From contig JAUPKV010000350.1 of NCBI GenBank assembly GCA_030837265.1, positions 1 to 9,170 of the forward strand: a stretch of DNA of 9,170 bases. Direction: 5' to 3'. Positions 1 through 7,080 of this stretch are shown one piece after another. The position numbers and the translations under genes were made by a program. This DNA comes from Methanobacteriota archaeon (lineage in GTDB: Archaea > Halobacteriota > Methanosarcinia > Methanosarcinales > Methanosarcinaceae). Each line of letters opens with the position of its first letter. Position 1 is the stretch's first letter. The notes beneath the pieces were generated by a model. The model was not told where the DNA came from and did no database searches. It worked only from the letters and a program-made list of their open reading frames with translations.

Positions 1-477
1 TTCAAAGGCTCCCGGGTCTTTTGAGACAAGTTCTTTTACCTTGGAAGTAATTGCACCCATATCCTCAGTTTCAAGCATGTTTATGACCTGGACTTGCTGC
101 TGAAAACGGGCAACTGCCTCTGCATTCAGGTTTTCCACATATGGGATTGCACCCTGGGCTCCTAGAATCCTGTTCTCTTTTACACCATTTGCGTGCAGGG
201 CTATTATTGATTGTCCAAGTATGTGCCCTTTAACCTCAGTACCGGTCACAAGGAGGAACCTGATGTTAGGATTTGAGATAATGTGGGCAACGACCTTTTC
301 AATACCGAGGTTCTCGGTTTTACACGGCCCTGTAATTGCTGCGCCTGCATCAAGCACAGGCTTTCCCGGAAGGTGTGATCCACAGGTAATTACACACACT
401 GGACTCTTAGCATCACCAGCATCGTATTCACCTTTCAGGATAGGCCACCCTGGGGCAGCATCTTTTTTGTTTGCCAT
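1..477 (-). CDS. mtrA: Tetrahydromethanopterin S-methyltransferase subunit A (3' end outside window)
   Basis: MtrA is the corrinoid-carrying subunit of the Na+-translocating methyl-H4(S)PT:coenzyme M methyltransferase. Its cobamide accepts the methyl group from the methylated pterin before transfer to coenzyme M. The translation begins MANKKDAAPGWPILKGEY and contains the family stretches VCVITCGSHLPGKP and TGPCKTENLGIEKVVAHI. His85, in TEVKGHILGQS, matches the conserved histidine known to be the lower axial cobalt ligand in this family (about position 84 in other MtrA proteins). Only 159 codons are visible. The family is about 240 residues, so the rest of the soluble domain and the C-terminal membrane anchor lie left of base 1. 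The ATG directly abuts the mtrB stop codon (no gap), and a GGAGGAG run lies about 6 nt upstream, inside the 3' end of mtrB. Identification is secure from sequence and operon position. Confidence 0.96.
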   Translation of the reverse strand, partial: MANKKDAAPGWPILKGEYDAGDAKSPVCVITCGSHLPGKPVLDAGAAITGPCKTENLGIEKVVAHIISNPNIRFLLVTGTEVKGHILGQSIIALHANGVKENRILGAQGAIPYVENLNAEAVARFQQQVQVINMLETEDMGAITSKVKELVSKDPGAFE

Positions 478-804
478 TTAAACTCCTCCTCCCGTCAACG
501 ATTTCACATATACTAAGAGGGCAACCATCCCGAAGAAGAAAAAGCCCACAACAATTCCATACCAGGCATTTGTGTAGAATCCGGCTATATAGGAAGTGTC
601 TTCACGACCAGGCCAGGAATTAAGGAGCGGCCTGCTTGGGGAAAGGGAATTTATAAGGTCTTCTGCTACTATATCCAGCTTGTCCAGTCTTTCAACGACA
701 GGTTCCAGGCTATAAAGGAGGACGCCCTCATTCTCTTGTGCAACCGTAGCACTATCTATGTCTAAAACTAAATGCATTTCAGGGGCTATGCGAACTGTGG
801 TCAT
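478..804 (-). CDS. mtrB: Tetrahydromethanopterin S-methyltransferase subunit B
   Basis: This is a small Mtr complex subunit of 108 residues, the normal size for the family. Residues 1-75 are soluble, beginning MTTVRIAPEMHLVLDIDS. A single hydrophobic segment at about residues 82-103 (WYGIVVGFFFFGMVALLVYV) should anchor it in the membrane beside MtrA. Its precise catalytic contribution is not established. The ATG overlaps the mtrC TGA as ATGA (801-804), which implies translational coupling, and an AGGAGG-type ribosome binding site lies about 7 nt upstream within mtrC. Its TAA is immediately followed by the mtrA ATG. The call rests on family resemblance plus its exact place between mtrC and mtrA. 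Confidence 0.94.
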   Translation of the reverse strand: MTTVRIAPEMHLVLDIDSATVAQENEGVLLYSLEPVVERLDKLDIVAEDLINSLSPSRPLLNSWPGREDTSYIAGFYTNAWYGIVVGFFFFGMVALLVYVKSLTGGGV

Positions 805-1589
805 GCCATCTCCTCCTCAGTGGGCAGCATACCTATATCGACAACCTTGTATGCATCTCTCTTGACAAAGCCATAGTACTTGTTGAAGCCTACGTACCAG
901 ATAAAGACTCCAATAAGCATTGTTACAGCAATTGTTCCCATGCCTGCTACAGAGCATAAGCCTGTGAGAACCATTGCAATTCCTGCTTTTTCCGCAGAGA
1001 GTGAAAGGAGTCTGTCCTGTGTTTCGTCAGGTCCAAGGTTTGAGTTGTGCGGGTGCAGCATTGCCATTCCGCCGGCAATGTAAATCATCATAATGAAACC
1101 TGTTGTAATTACCTCTTTGACAACTGCTCCATAATCAAGGGATCCCGCAATTACAATACTGAATCCGAGAATAAGGATAGCTCCTGCCCCGGCAATCTCT
1201 GTTGTTGAACGTACCATGATTGGGATAGTCATCCCGACTACCTTTACAGAAATAATACCAACTATGGCGCCGATAACGCATGAAATAATGAATGCTGCAA
1301 GCGGACCTGCTGGGCCCAGACTGAGGGAAAGTCCGAATAATACGGCAATAATTCCCATACCAAGGGCAAGCATACCTATTGACGGAACACCAGTACCAAG
1401 TCCGTAACTGGCAACACGTCTGACTACGTCAGCACCCCAGATACTGGCGCAGACTGCCCCAAGAGCCCCGAAGAATAAGAATATAGGGTTCATTGGGGAA
1501 AGGAAATAAGCAAGATATATTCCTACGAGACCTCCGACGATTCCAAAAGCTGCCAATGTGTTTGGAGGGATCACTTTATGTTCTGACAT
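801..1589 (-). CDS. mtrC: Tetrahydromethanopterin S-methyltransferase subunit C
   Basis: This is an integral membrane subunit of the Mtr complex, 262 residues and full length for the family. MtrC, MtrD and MtrE are the polytopic subunits thought to form the Na+-translocating part. The protein begins MSEHKVIPPNTLAAFGIVGG, and glycine/alanine-rich hydrophobic segments follow through most of the chain (for example around residues 10-45, 68-125, 130-175 and 203-235). A polar loop, GMAMLHPHNSNLGPDETQDR, sits near residues 174-193. The start ATG directly abuts the mtrD TAA, and AGGAGG lies 7 nt upstream (1597-1602), so this start is well supported. It ends in a 4-nt ATGA overlap with mtrB. No frameshift or missing segment is seen. 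Confidence 0.95.
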   Translation of the reverse strand: MSEHKVIPPNTLAAFGIVGGLVGIYLAYFLSPMNPIFLFFGALGAVCASIWGADVVRRVASYGLGTGVPSIGMLALGMGIIAVLFGLSLSLGPAGPLAAFIISCVIGAIVGIISVKVVGMTIPIMVRSTTEIAGAGAILILGFSIVIAGSLDYGAVVKEVITTGFIMMIYIAGGMAMLHPHNSNLGPDETQDRLLSLSAEKAGIAMVLTGLCSVAGMGTIAVTMLIGVFIWYVGFNKYYGFVKRDAYKVVDIGMLPTEEEMA

Positions 1590-2354
1590 TTAAAGACCTC
1601 CTACAAATGCAAGAGCTCCAACTGCTATTACTGCTACAATACCCAGAGGGATTGATGCAAGGAAGGAAGCAACAGCAGCCTTTGGCCATCTTTTGAATTT
1701 CGGATCATGGAACCCTTCAATAGTACCGACGATGTTGTACGAAGGGATGACCGAGTTTATAAAGAAGAAACCTATCGTAAAAGTAGCTACAACACCTACA
1801 AGGTTCAGATTATGTACCTCGAGAGGGATTACTCCTGCATAAGCATAGGTACCTACTTTCATAAGAGCATAATATGCAAGACCTGCTCCGAGACCTCCGA
1901 GAAGACCTCCTATAGTCGAGCTTACGTAAGCAACAGTTGGAATACCATGTCCTTCAGTACCCTTGGAGACGTATAGGTCCTGTCTGTACTTGGTTATGGG
2001 GTCGTACTTTACTTTTGCCGAAACCGGCATAACGCCCACACCATAAGCGTAGATCCAGGTAGCAACTATCATTGTTGCAGCTAACATGACCGCAGCGCCT
2101 ACTGCCGCTGCACCAAGAACAACACCGATATCCTGATTTAAATCCATTACAGCACCGGCAGCTATTATTCCAGCAATTCCGGCTCCGGCTGCAAGCATTA
2201 CAGTACCAGTACCGATACCTGTCGCCTGTGCCATTGCTGCGGGAGCGCCGCCCACAGGTATAAAGTGAACACTAATAGAAATTAAAGTACCACCGATTAC
2301 AATTGCGAGAATCCACAAAATATTGGGCGCAATAAGTCCTACGAGATCTATCAT
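1590..2354 (-). CDS. mtrD: Tetrahydromethanopterin S-methyltransferase subunit D
   Basis: This is a polytopic membrane subunit of the Mtr complex, 254 residues, within the family range. It is very rich in Gly, Ala, Ile and Val, with membrane segments at about residues 5-30, 38-70, 78-110, 140-165, 180-205 and 230-252. A more polar stretch containing VKYDPITKYRQDLYVSKG lies near residues 113-132, and a second loop near residue 220 holds a lysine/arginine cluster (DPKFKRWPK). The ATG is 2 nt from the mtrE stop codon. Its ribosome binding site AGGAGG (2363-2368) lies inside the last codons of mtrE, 8 nt upstream, which suggests coupled translation. Its stop abuts mtrC. It probably contributes to the Na+ pathway with MtrC and MtrE; which residues conduct the ion cannot be decided from this sequence. 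Confidence 0.95.
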   Translation of the reverse strand: MIDLVGLIAPNILWILAIVIGGTLISISVHFIPVGGAPAAMAQATGIGTGTVMLAAGAGIAGIIAAGAVMDLNQDIGVVLGAAAVGAAVMLAATMIVATWIYAYGVGVMPVSAKVKYDPITKYRQDLYVSKGTEGHGIPTVAYVSSTIGGLLGGLGAGLAYYALMKVGTYAYAGVIPLEVHNLNLVGVVATFTIGFFFINSVIPSYNIVGTIEGFHDPKFKRWPKAAVASFLASIPLGIVAVIAVGALAFVGGL

Positions 2355-2356
2355 AA

Positions 2357-3265
2357 TTATGCCTCCTCGCCCTTGTCTTCCTTGAAAGGCCCGAATTTGT
2401 CACGGGTTTCTTTTTCAATATGCCAGTTCCAGATACCGAACACAATAACAATAACCATACCTAACAGATTAGAGAGCCAGCCCATTCCAACTCCTTTTGC
2501 CGGATCAAAGACTACTATAATCCAGGTACCCAGGAACACGACCATTCCAAAAGAAACACCTGTCATCGGTCCGCCGAACTTTGAGCAGAACCAGAGGTTA
2601 TCAATACCATTCCTCAAGCCAGATTCGCCTTTACGGACAATGTTTCCTGATTGTGAAGCATTCAGACCTTCACCAAAAGGCTGTTGCTGGAACTGACGCT
2701 CTGCACCAAGATGGACGTCACCAGTGGCAGATCCTACTGAACCTACTACAACTCCCCATAGGAAACACAATAAGACGAATGGGAAAGGATGAGCCAGTGA
2801 ATATACCATGAGGTACGAGACTACCTCGGTAGAGAACGTTGTTAGAAATGCAAAGGCCATAATCGTAGGTGTGTGAGACCTTATCAAGTCCAGATATATA
2901 GGCTGTTTAAACCGAGCCTGGCTGGCTTCTCTGCCCATAATTGCTGTTACGGAATAGCTTCCATGTACCATAGCTGCAATAAGGGCTCCAATAACCAGTG
3001 CAAAGAGTGGGGAAAAACCGAAGTGTTTTATTAAGACAAGAGCTCCAGTAGATCCGATTGTACACATCAATGCGTTGGAGACCGGTTCACCAGCAATAGC
3101 TTTATTATAAATTCGATGTACGTAACCCATCTGGGGAGCCAACTGCACTTGCGAGTTAGCGTTACTTTGCGACCCGACGTCGGATTCCAGGTCCTCTGAG
3201 GCACCTGCGATGGTCGCCGCTGCTCCGATAAGTGCGAGAACTCCCATGCTTATGAGTGGTTCCAT
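2357..3265 (-). CDS. mtrE: Tetrahydromethanopterin S-methyltransferase subunit E
   Basis: This is the first gene of the mtr operon, encoding the largest membrane subunit of the Na+-pumping methyltransferase (302 residues, normal size). The chain opens MEPLISMGVLALIGAAATIA (first membrane segment). A polar loop covers residues 23-60, and further membrane segments lie near 65-105, 132-180 and 230-285. The C-terminus is charged (EKETRDKFGPFKEDKGEEA) and presumably cytoplasmic. The conserved loop SATGDVHLGAERQFQ carries Asp183, which looks like the conserved MtrE aspartate discussed in the literature as a Na+ site; that assignment is from memory. A GGAGG (3273-3277) 7 nt upstream fixes the start at 3265. 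An out-of-frame ATG at 3267-3269 lies closer to this site but opens a different frame. Transcription probably begins over 100 nt upstream. Confidence 0.96.
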   Translation of the reverse strand: MEPLISMGVLALIGAAATIAGASEDLESDVGSQSNANSQVQLAPQMGYVHRIYNKAIAGEPVSNALMCTIGSTGALVLIKHFGFSPLFALVIGALIAAMVHGSYSVTAIMGREASQARFKQPIYLDLIRSHTPTIMAFAFLTTFSTEVVSYLMVYSLAHPFPFVLLCFLWGVVVGSVGSATGDVHLGAERQFQQQPFGEGLNASQSGNIVRKGESGLRNGIDNLWFCSKFGGPMTGVSFGMVVFLGTWIIVVFDPAKGVGMGWLSNLLGMVIVIVFGIWNWHIEKETRDKFGPFKEDKGEEA

Positions 3266-3272
3266 TCATTTT

Positions 3273-3280
3273 CCTCCTTT
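3273..3280 (-). promoter_or_regulatory. Ribosome binding site of mtrE
   Basis: AAAGGAGG on the minus strand is a near-perfect complement to the archaeal 16S rRNA 3' end, 7 nt from the mtrE ATG. It selects the 3265 start over the overlapping out-of-frame ATG (3267-3269), which would be only 3 nt away. The strength fits a highly expressed operon. Confidence 0.85.
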
Positions 3281-3283
3281 ATG

Positions 3284-3299
3284 TTATTACATGTAATAA
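3284..3299. repeat. Perfect 16-bp palindrome in the mtrE leader
   Basis: TTATTACATGTAATAA is identical to its own reverse complement over all 16 bases. It ends 4 nt upstream of the mtrE ribosome binding site motif. With no loop it is a poor RNA hairpin but has the form of a binding site for a dimeric DNA-binding protein. A regulatory role for mtr is inferred; no regulator is identified, and in such AT-rich DNA chance is possible. Confidence 0.5.
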
Positions 3300-3402
3300 G
3301 GCGGGATTGAAAAAACGCTTTACATTTTTTTGTATCGTCTGCCTATTCTTTCAACGAAAAATAACGAATGACAAACATTGAATTTTTGATTAGAGAGGAT
3401 CA

Positions 3403-3420
3403 TTCATAAACCTTTCGAAA
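3403..3420 (-). promoter_or_regulatory. Candidate BRE/TATA promoter of the mtr operon
   Basis: On the minus strand TTTCGAAAGG (3420-3411) is directly followed by TTTATGAA (3410-3403). The CGAAA-then-TTTAT arrangement matches the archaeal BRE plus TATA box pattern in Methanosarcina. Initiation about 25 nt downstream would fall near 3380 and give a leader of about 115 nt. A second, more upstream TATA-like stretch (TATATAAATG, minus strand, near 3511-3520) could serve instead. Neither has been mapped. Confidence 0.45.
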
Positions 3421-3955
3421 TTTCAATGCATTTAAACTAATTTTATCTACTTTTTTAATATACAATCAATTTTATATGATATATATGTCTGATAAAAACG
3501 TGCAAATATGCATTTATATAAAAAAAAATAAATTCAACTCCTTTTAATATAATATAAAGATTCCGATTCTTTTTTACAGGCATTTTTATTAATTTTATAA
3601 ATAATATACTTTTAATTTTATAGTAACTGTCTTTTTTACGGAAATCGTTCTTGTATGATTAATAGTTATAATTTGTATGTATTATTGAGCTCATTATTTT
3701 CTTACAGAAACAAATAAAGAGGATTTATTTCACTTAAAAAATTGAGATAATTTTACATTGTATACTCTTTAAATAAAATAGTTATTTACTAAATTAATAT
3801 ATTTTCCCACGAAACTTCATAAATATTTCCGTATTATTCAACTGGCAATGCTTTATTTTTCATAAATATGTCGACTAAAATCTTTGTTCACAGAAAAGTA
3901 AAAGAATTTGAGTTTAATTTGATAGGACTTTTCTCTGGAGTATAACCTTAAGGAG

Positions 3956-3974
3956 TCGAAAAAAGATTTATATT
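3956..3974 (+). promoter_or_regulatory. BRE/TATA promoter of the TIM-barrel gene
   Basis: TCGAAAAAAG (3956-3965) followed by TTTATATT (3967-3974) matches an archaeal BRE plus TATA box. The centre of the TATA box is about 24 nt from the GTG at 3994. Archaeal initiation normally occurs 22-27 nt from that point, so the transcript should begin at or within a few bases of the start codon. Confidence 0.65.
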
Positions 3975-3993
3975 TAGTCTCCTTACTTCGTAC

Positions 3994-4824
3994 GTGATTT
4001 TCGGAGCTTCCTCTTTTGCCGGTGCACTCAAAGAATTGAAAGGTCACGTTCGGTTCATAGAGCTGTACATTCCCAAACTAGGCATTTACAACGGTTCGAG
4101 CCTTGAGATGGAAAAACTAGAAAAAATACTTGATGAAATATCTGTTTATAATTTTGAATGTACTGTTCATGCTCCTTATTCTACTGCAGATCCTAAATAT
4201 CCCTTTGCCTTAAACATAGACACTGCAAGGATGGGTGAGCGAGACTTTGCCATCATGGAAGAGTCAATTACCATTGCAAACAGGACAGGGGCCGGGATAG
4301 TGGTACTGCACCCTGGAAGAGTGGGGAATGATAGGGAAAAAGCCTGTTTATCTATGGTTAAAAATCTCCACATTCTTTCATCTATAGCTGAAGATTATGG
4401 AGTTACGTTGGGGCTTGAGAACAAAGAAGGTACAGACCCTATGAATCTATGCTATAAAGCAGAAGAGCTTTCCAGGACCATCAAAGCTGTAAATTCCGAG
4501 CATCTTAAAGCTACTTTTGATATAGGACATGCCAATCTTACATGTGGGGGCAACTCAGAAAAACTCCGAACCTTTGTTCGAACCCTGCAAGAACATATTG
4601 TTCATCTTCACCTGCATGACAACATGGGCCAATGGACAAATAAATATGATGGAGATGAGCACATGGCTCCTGGAAAGGGGTGTACTGATTTTTCGGTCCT
4701 TAAACTACTATCAGGATATAAAGGAGTCTATAACCTGGAAGTTTTCTCGGTGGATGACATCTGCTCTGGTAAAGAAACCATCTTAAAATCACTTAAATCT
4801 GACAATTTATCTCCTTATGAATAA
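3994..4824 (+). CDS. Sugar phosphate isomerase/epimerase-like TIM-barrel protein
   Basis: This 276-residue protein has the xylose isomerase-like/endonuclease IV-type TIM-barrel fold. It starts on beta strand 1 (IFGASSFAG), so the GTG start is preferred. Successive strand ends carry expected metal or active-site residues: His59 (HAPYS), His106 (LHPGR), Glu142 (LENKEG), Asp176 and His179 (FDIGHAN), His206/His208 (HLHLHDN), Asp221/His223 (GDEHMAPGKG) and Glu249 (NLEVF). This full set suggests an active divalent-metal enzyme. Family members isomerise or epimerise sugars or related compounds, or cleave DNA at abasic sites. At about 276 residues and with this motif pattern, sugar isomerase/epimerase-like is the safer call, and the substrate is unknown. 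The gene is divergent from mtr and has no ribosome binding site, since its predicted mRNA starts at the GTG. Confidence 0.85.
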   Translation: MIFGASSFAGALKELKGHVRFIELYIPKLGIYNGSSLEMEKLEKILDEISVYNFECTVHAPYSTADPKYPFALNIDTARMGERDFAIMEESITIANRTGAGIVVLHPGRVGNDREKACLSMVKNLHILSSIAEDYGVTLGLENKEGTDPMNLCYKAEELSRTIKAVNSEHLKATFDIGHANLTCGGNSEKLRTFVRTLQEHIVHLHLHDNMGQWTNKYDGDEHMAPGKGCTDFSVLKLLSGYKGVYNLEVFSVDDICSGKETILKSLKSDNLSPYE

Positions 4825-4887
4825 AAAATAAGACCGAAAAAAATAAAGGCTGATAAATTATAGAAATATTAAATAATTAAATGGTGA

Positions 4888-4949
4888 AAAAAGACTGATA
4901 ATCGGGATAAATATGTTTTGAGGATTCATTTATATCCCGCAGTCTTTTT
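4888..4949. terminator. Bidirectional hairpin terminator between converging genes
   Basis: The outer arms AAAAAGACTG (4888-4897) and CAGTCTTTTT (4940-4949) are exact reverse complements. The inner arms CGGGATA (4903-4909) and TATCCCG (4933-4939) extend the stem after a 5-nt bulge on the left side. The GC-containing stem ends in T-runs on both strands. It can therefore terminate the rightward TIM-barrel gene (ending 4824) and the leftward symporter gene (ending 4977). Confidence 0.75.
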
Positions 4950-4976
4950 CAGGTCACGTTTTCAACCGAAATCCAT

Positions 4977-6896
4977 TTAGTTGAAGTTAAGTTGCACTCC
5001 TTTCTTAACGAATACGTTTTTAAGCTCCTGATAAGCTGCGAAAAGCTCTTTCCTTTGTTTCCCCACGGCTTCAAGTGTAGGTTCGGCTTTGAGCCAGATA
5101 TCCCTTTCTCCACTTCCTCTCGTAATAGCAACGCAGGCGAGCATATCTCCGTGAGTCAATCTGTATACTGAGTCAAGCCCTGTTGGAGTTACCCAGGCAG
5201 GATAGCTGACCTTAAGCTGCTCTATCATTTCTTGCCACTTGAGATTTTCTGATGCTCGCAGGTTTAGCTGGAGGTGAGCGCGTTCTCCAGTAACTTTTTC
5301 ATTTATATTTGTAAGAAAGGCACTATATGATTGGTCCATTTCATTGATCCCTCTAGCTTCGCGACTGGAAAGTTCTTCTGCTTCCTCTTCGAAAAAGGGT
5401 GCAAGGTTAATTTTGCTGGAGGGCTTTGTCATTAAGGATACTCCGATAAAAACAATAGCACTTAAAGTCATTCCAACGATAACTCCATGACCTGTTAAAA
5501 TAGGATGGAGAGTTTCAAGATAGTTAGTAGCCAATGGAGCTGTCTTAATTAGGTCAAGAGCTACAAGTGCAACCTGAACCACAAATCCAACAACCATTCC
5601 TGCAAAAGCCCCTTCTTTTGTAGCTCGCTTCCAGTAAAGACCGCCCATCAGGGGGAAGAAATAGGAAGAGCTTGCAATAAAGGTTGCAATTTGAATAGCA
5701 TCGATAATATTGGGAATCACAAATGAGCCTGCTGTTGCCGCAAGTATAATGGCAACTACACTGATTCTGTTTACTGTAAGCATCTCTTTCATTGTTGCAT
5801 CGGGTTTTATGTACCTCTGGAAAATATCCCTTGAGACACATGAGGCACCTGATGTTGAAAAAGTGTCAGTACAGGACATAGATGCTGCTGCAAGCCCTAT
5901 TGCACTGAAAGCTATCACAATTGGAGCAGAGGCAAAACGTGTGTTGACAAAGTTAAGGAGTGAAGTTTCTGCCAGTTCCATTCCTGCGGGATAGCCCATT
6001 TTTGCTATTTCGGGATATATATTATTGAGAGCTATTGCAGCTACTGCGCAGGCTGCAAAGACCAGAGCAAGCATAAGAGAGCCAAAAATCATCCCTAATC
6101 TCGCGGATTTCTCATCTCTTGCAGCCCAGACTTTCTGCCAGGGATCCTGCTCGGTAATCCAGCCGGGAATTATAGCAATACTAAGGATCAGTACCAGAGG
6201 TATCCCTATTGAAAAAGGATTCCACCAGTCTGCAGGTAAGCTTCCAAAAAGCTCCGAGGGACTTACAGCAGTAGTATGTAGTCCACCGTCAGCAACCGTT
6301 CCTACTGCTGCAAAAGCTATTCCTATTGCGAAGATGGCCAGGAATAAAAACTGGATAACATCTGTCCAGATAACTGCCGAAAGCCCTCCCAGGGTCACAT
6401 AGAGAGAAACTGAAATTGCAATAATGGCTGCTGCATATAGAGGATCAAGCCCATAAAAGATCTGCAGCACCAGAGAAAGTCCTGTAATATCGGCGACGGA
6501 AAAAAGTATCATAACAACAGTGATAATCAGGGCAATTGGTAGTCTGATCGCACTGCCGTAGCGTTGTTCAAGAAGTTCGGGCTGTGTAATCGCAGGCAGG
6601 CTTTTTATCTTTCCCACCAGTACGCCAATTACAATAAGGGCAAGGATATTCGGAGCAACAAATCCCCAGATTGAGCCCATTCCTTGAAGCATAAAATACC
6701 CTACAACTGCAAGAATCCCTCCGGCTGTCAACCAGGATGCTGCAGCTGAAAAACCTATGGCTACGGGCCCTATCATGCGCCCTGCGAGCCAGAAATCAGT
6801 AATAGACTTCTGTCTGCTGTTAAAATACCAGCTAATACCTACAAGTATGGCTATATAAGCGACAAGCATTACAACAAATATACTATAACTATCCAT
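4977..6896 (-). CDS. Sodium:solute symporter (SSS family) with long C-terminal extension
   Basis: This is a 639-residue membrane transporter of the sodium:solute symporter family (LeuT-like fold), which uses the Na+ gradient to import a solute. Residues 1-495 form the transport core with about 13 hydrophobic segments. It begins SYSIFVVMLVAYIAILVGIS and has the SSS signatures DFWLAGR (34-40), AAASWLTAGG (51-60), TQPELLEQRYG (104-114), EQDPWQKVWAARDEKSAR (249-266) and DTFSTSGASCVSRDIF (344-359). The last of these matches the Na+-site helix of the family. Substrate cannot be told from this; proline, pantothenate or other organic acids are all possible. Residues 496-639 form a soluble, charged extension. 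A weak GAAGG (6904-6908) lies 7 nt before the ATG. It appears monocistronic and ends at the shared hairpin. Confidence 0.9.
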   Translation of the reverse strand: MDSYSIFVVMLVAYIAILVGISWYFNSRQKSITDFWLAGRMIGPVAIGFSAAASWLTAGGILAVVGYFMLQGMGSIWGFVAPNILALIVIGVLVGKIKSLPAITQPELLEQRYGSAIRLPIALIITVVMILFSVADITGLSLVLQIFYGLDPLYAAAIIAISVSLYVTLGGLSAVIWTDVIQFLFLAIFAIGIAFAAVGTVADGGLHTTAVSPSELFGSLPADWWNPFSIGIPLVLILSIAIIPGWITEQDPWQKVWAARDEKSARLGMIFGSLMLALVFAACAVAAIALNNIYPEIAKMGYPAGMELAETSLLNFVNTRFASAPIVIAFSAIGLAAASMSCTDTFSTSGASCVSRDIFQRYIKPDATMKEMLTVNRISVVAIILAATAGSFVIPNIIDAIQIATFIASSSYFFPLMGGLYWKRATKEGAFAGMVVGFVVQVALVALDLIKTAPLATNYLETLHPILTGHGVIVGMTLSAIVFIGVSLMTKPSSKINLAPFFEEEAEELSSREARGINEMDQSYSAFLTNINEKVTGERAHLQLNLRASENLKWQEMIEQLKVSYPAWVTPTGLDSVYRLTHGDMLACVAITRGSGERDIWLKAEPTLEAVGKQRKELFAAYQELKNVFVKKGVQLNFN

Positions 6897-6990
6897 GAGA
6901 AAACCTTCAAAAAGATTAGGTGACTTTAATTAGGGGCGTCCATTTTATAGAAATTTGAAAGGCCATTGCGGCCACTTCTGAAAGATTTCT

Positions 6991-7008
6991 TTTAATATAC
7001 CTCTCTTT
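6991..7008 (-). promoter_or_regulatory. Candidate promoter of the symporter gene
   Basis: On the minus strand a purine run AAAGAGAG (7008-7001) precedes GTATATTAAA (7000-6991), an acceptable BRE/TATA pair. Initiation near 6970 would give a leader of about 75 nt containing two GGCC blocks (6961-6964 and 6970-6973). CTATAAAAT (6950-6942) and TTTATTTA (about 7030-7021) are alternatives. The sequence alone does not choose among them. Confidence 0.35.
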
Positions 7009-7080
7009 ATCAACAGACAAATAAATAAATCTTTACTTTTTTACATAATTTATCCACTGCAGAGAGATGCTTTTCTTTAG

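Larger units (their letters stand above)
3266..3993. other. AT-rich divergent intergenic region
   Basis: This stretch of about 730 bp separates leftward mtrE from the rightward TIM-barrel gene. I find no plausible protein gene in it. It holds the mtrE ribosome binding site, the 16-bp palindrome, the candidate mtr promoter and, at its right end, the promoter of the rightward gene. The middle (about 3420-3900) is almost entirely A and T, with many chance TATA-like strings. The string ATGCATTTA occurs twice (3426-3434 and 3508-3516). An imperfect AT inverted repeat lies around 3541-3559. A small RNA here cannot be excluded, but nothing supports one directly. Confidence 0.7.

Noticed and set aside
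221..481. 86-codon plus-strand frame opposite mtrA
   Set aside because: It is antisense to the conserved MtrA cobamide-binding domain with no independent support.
3266..3993. CRISPR array, tRNA or mobile element in the AT-rich intergenic DNA
   Set aside because: No regularly spaced repeats, no tRNA-like cloverleaf and no terminal inverted repeats with a transposase were seen; the repetitiveness is simple A/T bias.
3853..4047. 64-codon open frame on the minus strand
   Set aside because: It starts inside the TIM-barrel gene, runs through that gene's BRE/TATA element, has low-complexity AT-driven composition and resembles no protein.
6025..6402. 125-codon plus-strand frame opposite the symporter
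   Set aside because: It is antisense to conserved SSS motifs and alanine/isoleucine-rich in the way expected of the reverse of membrane-protein codons.
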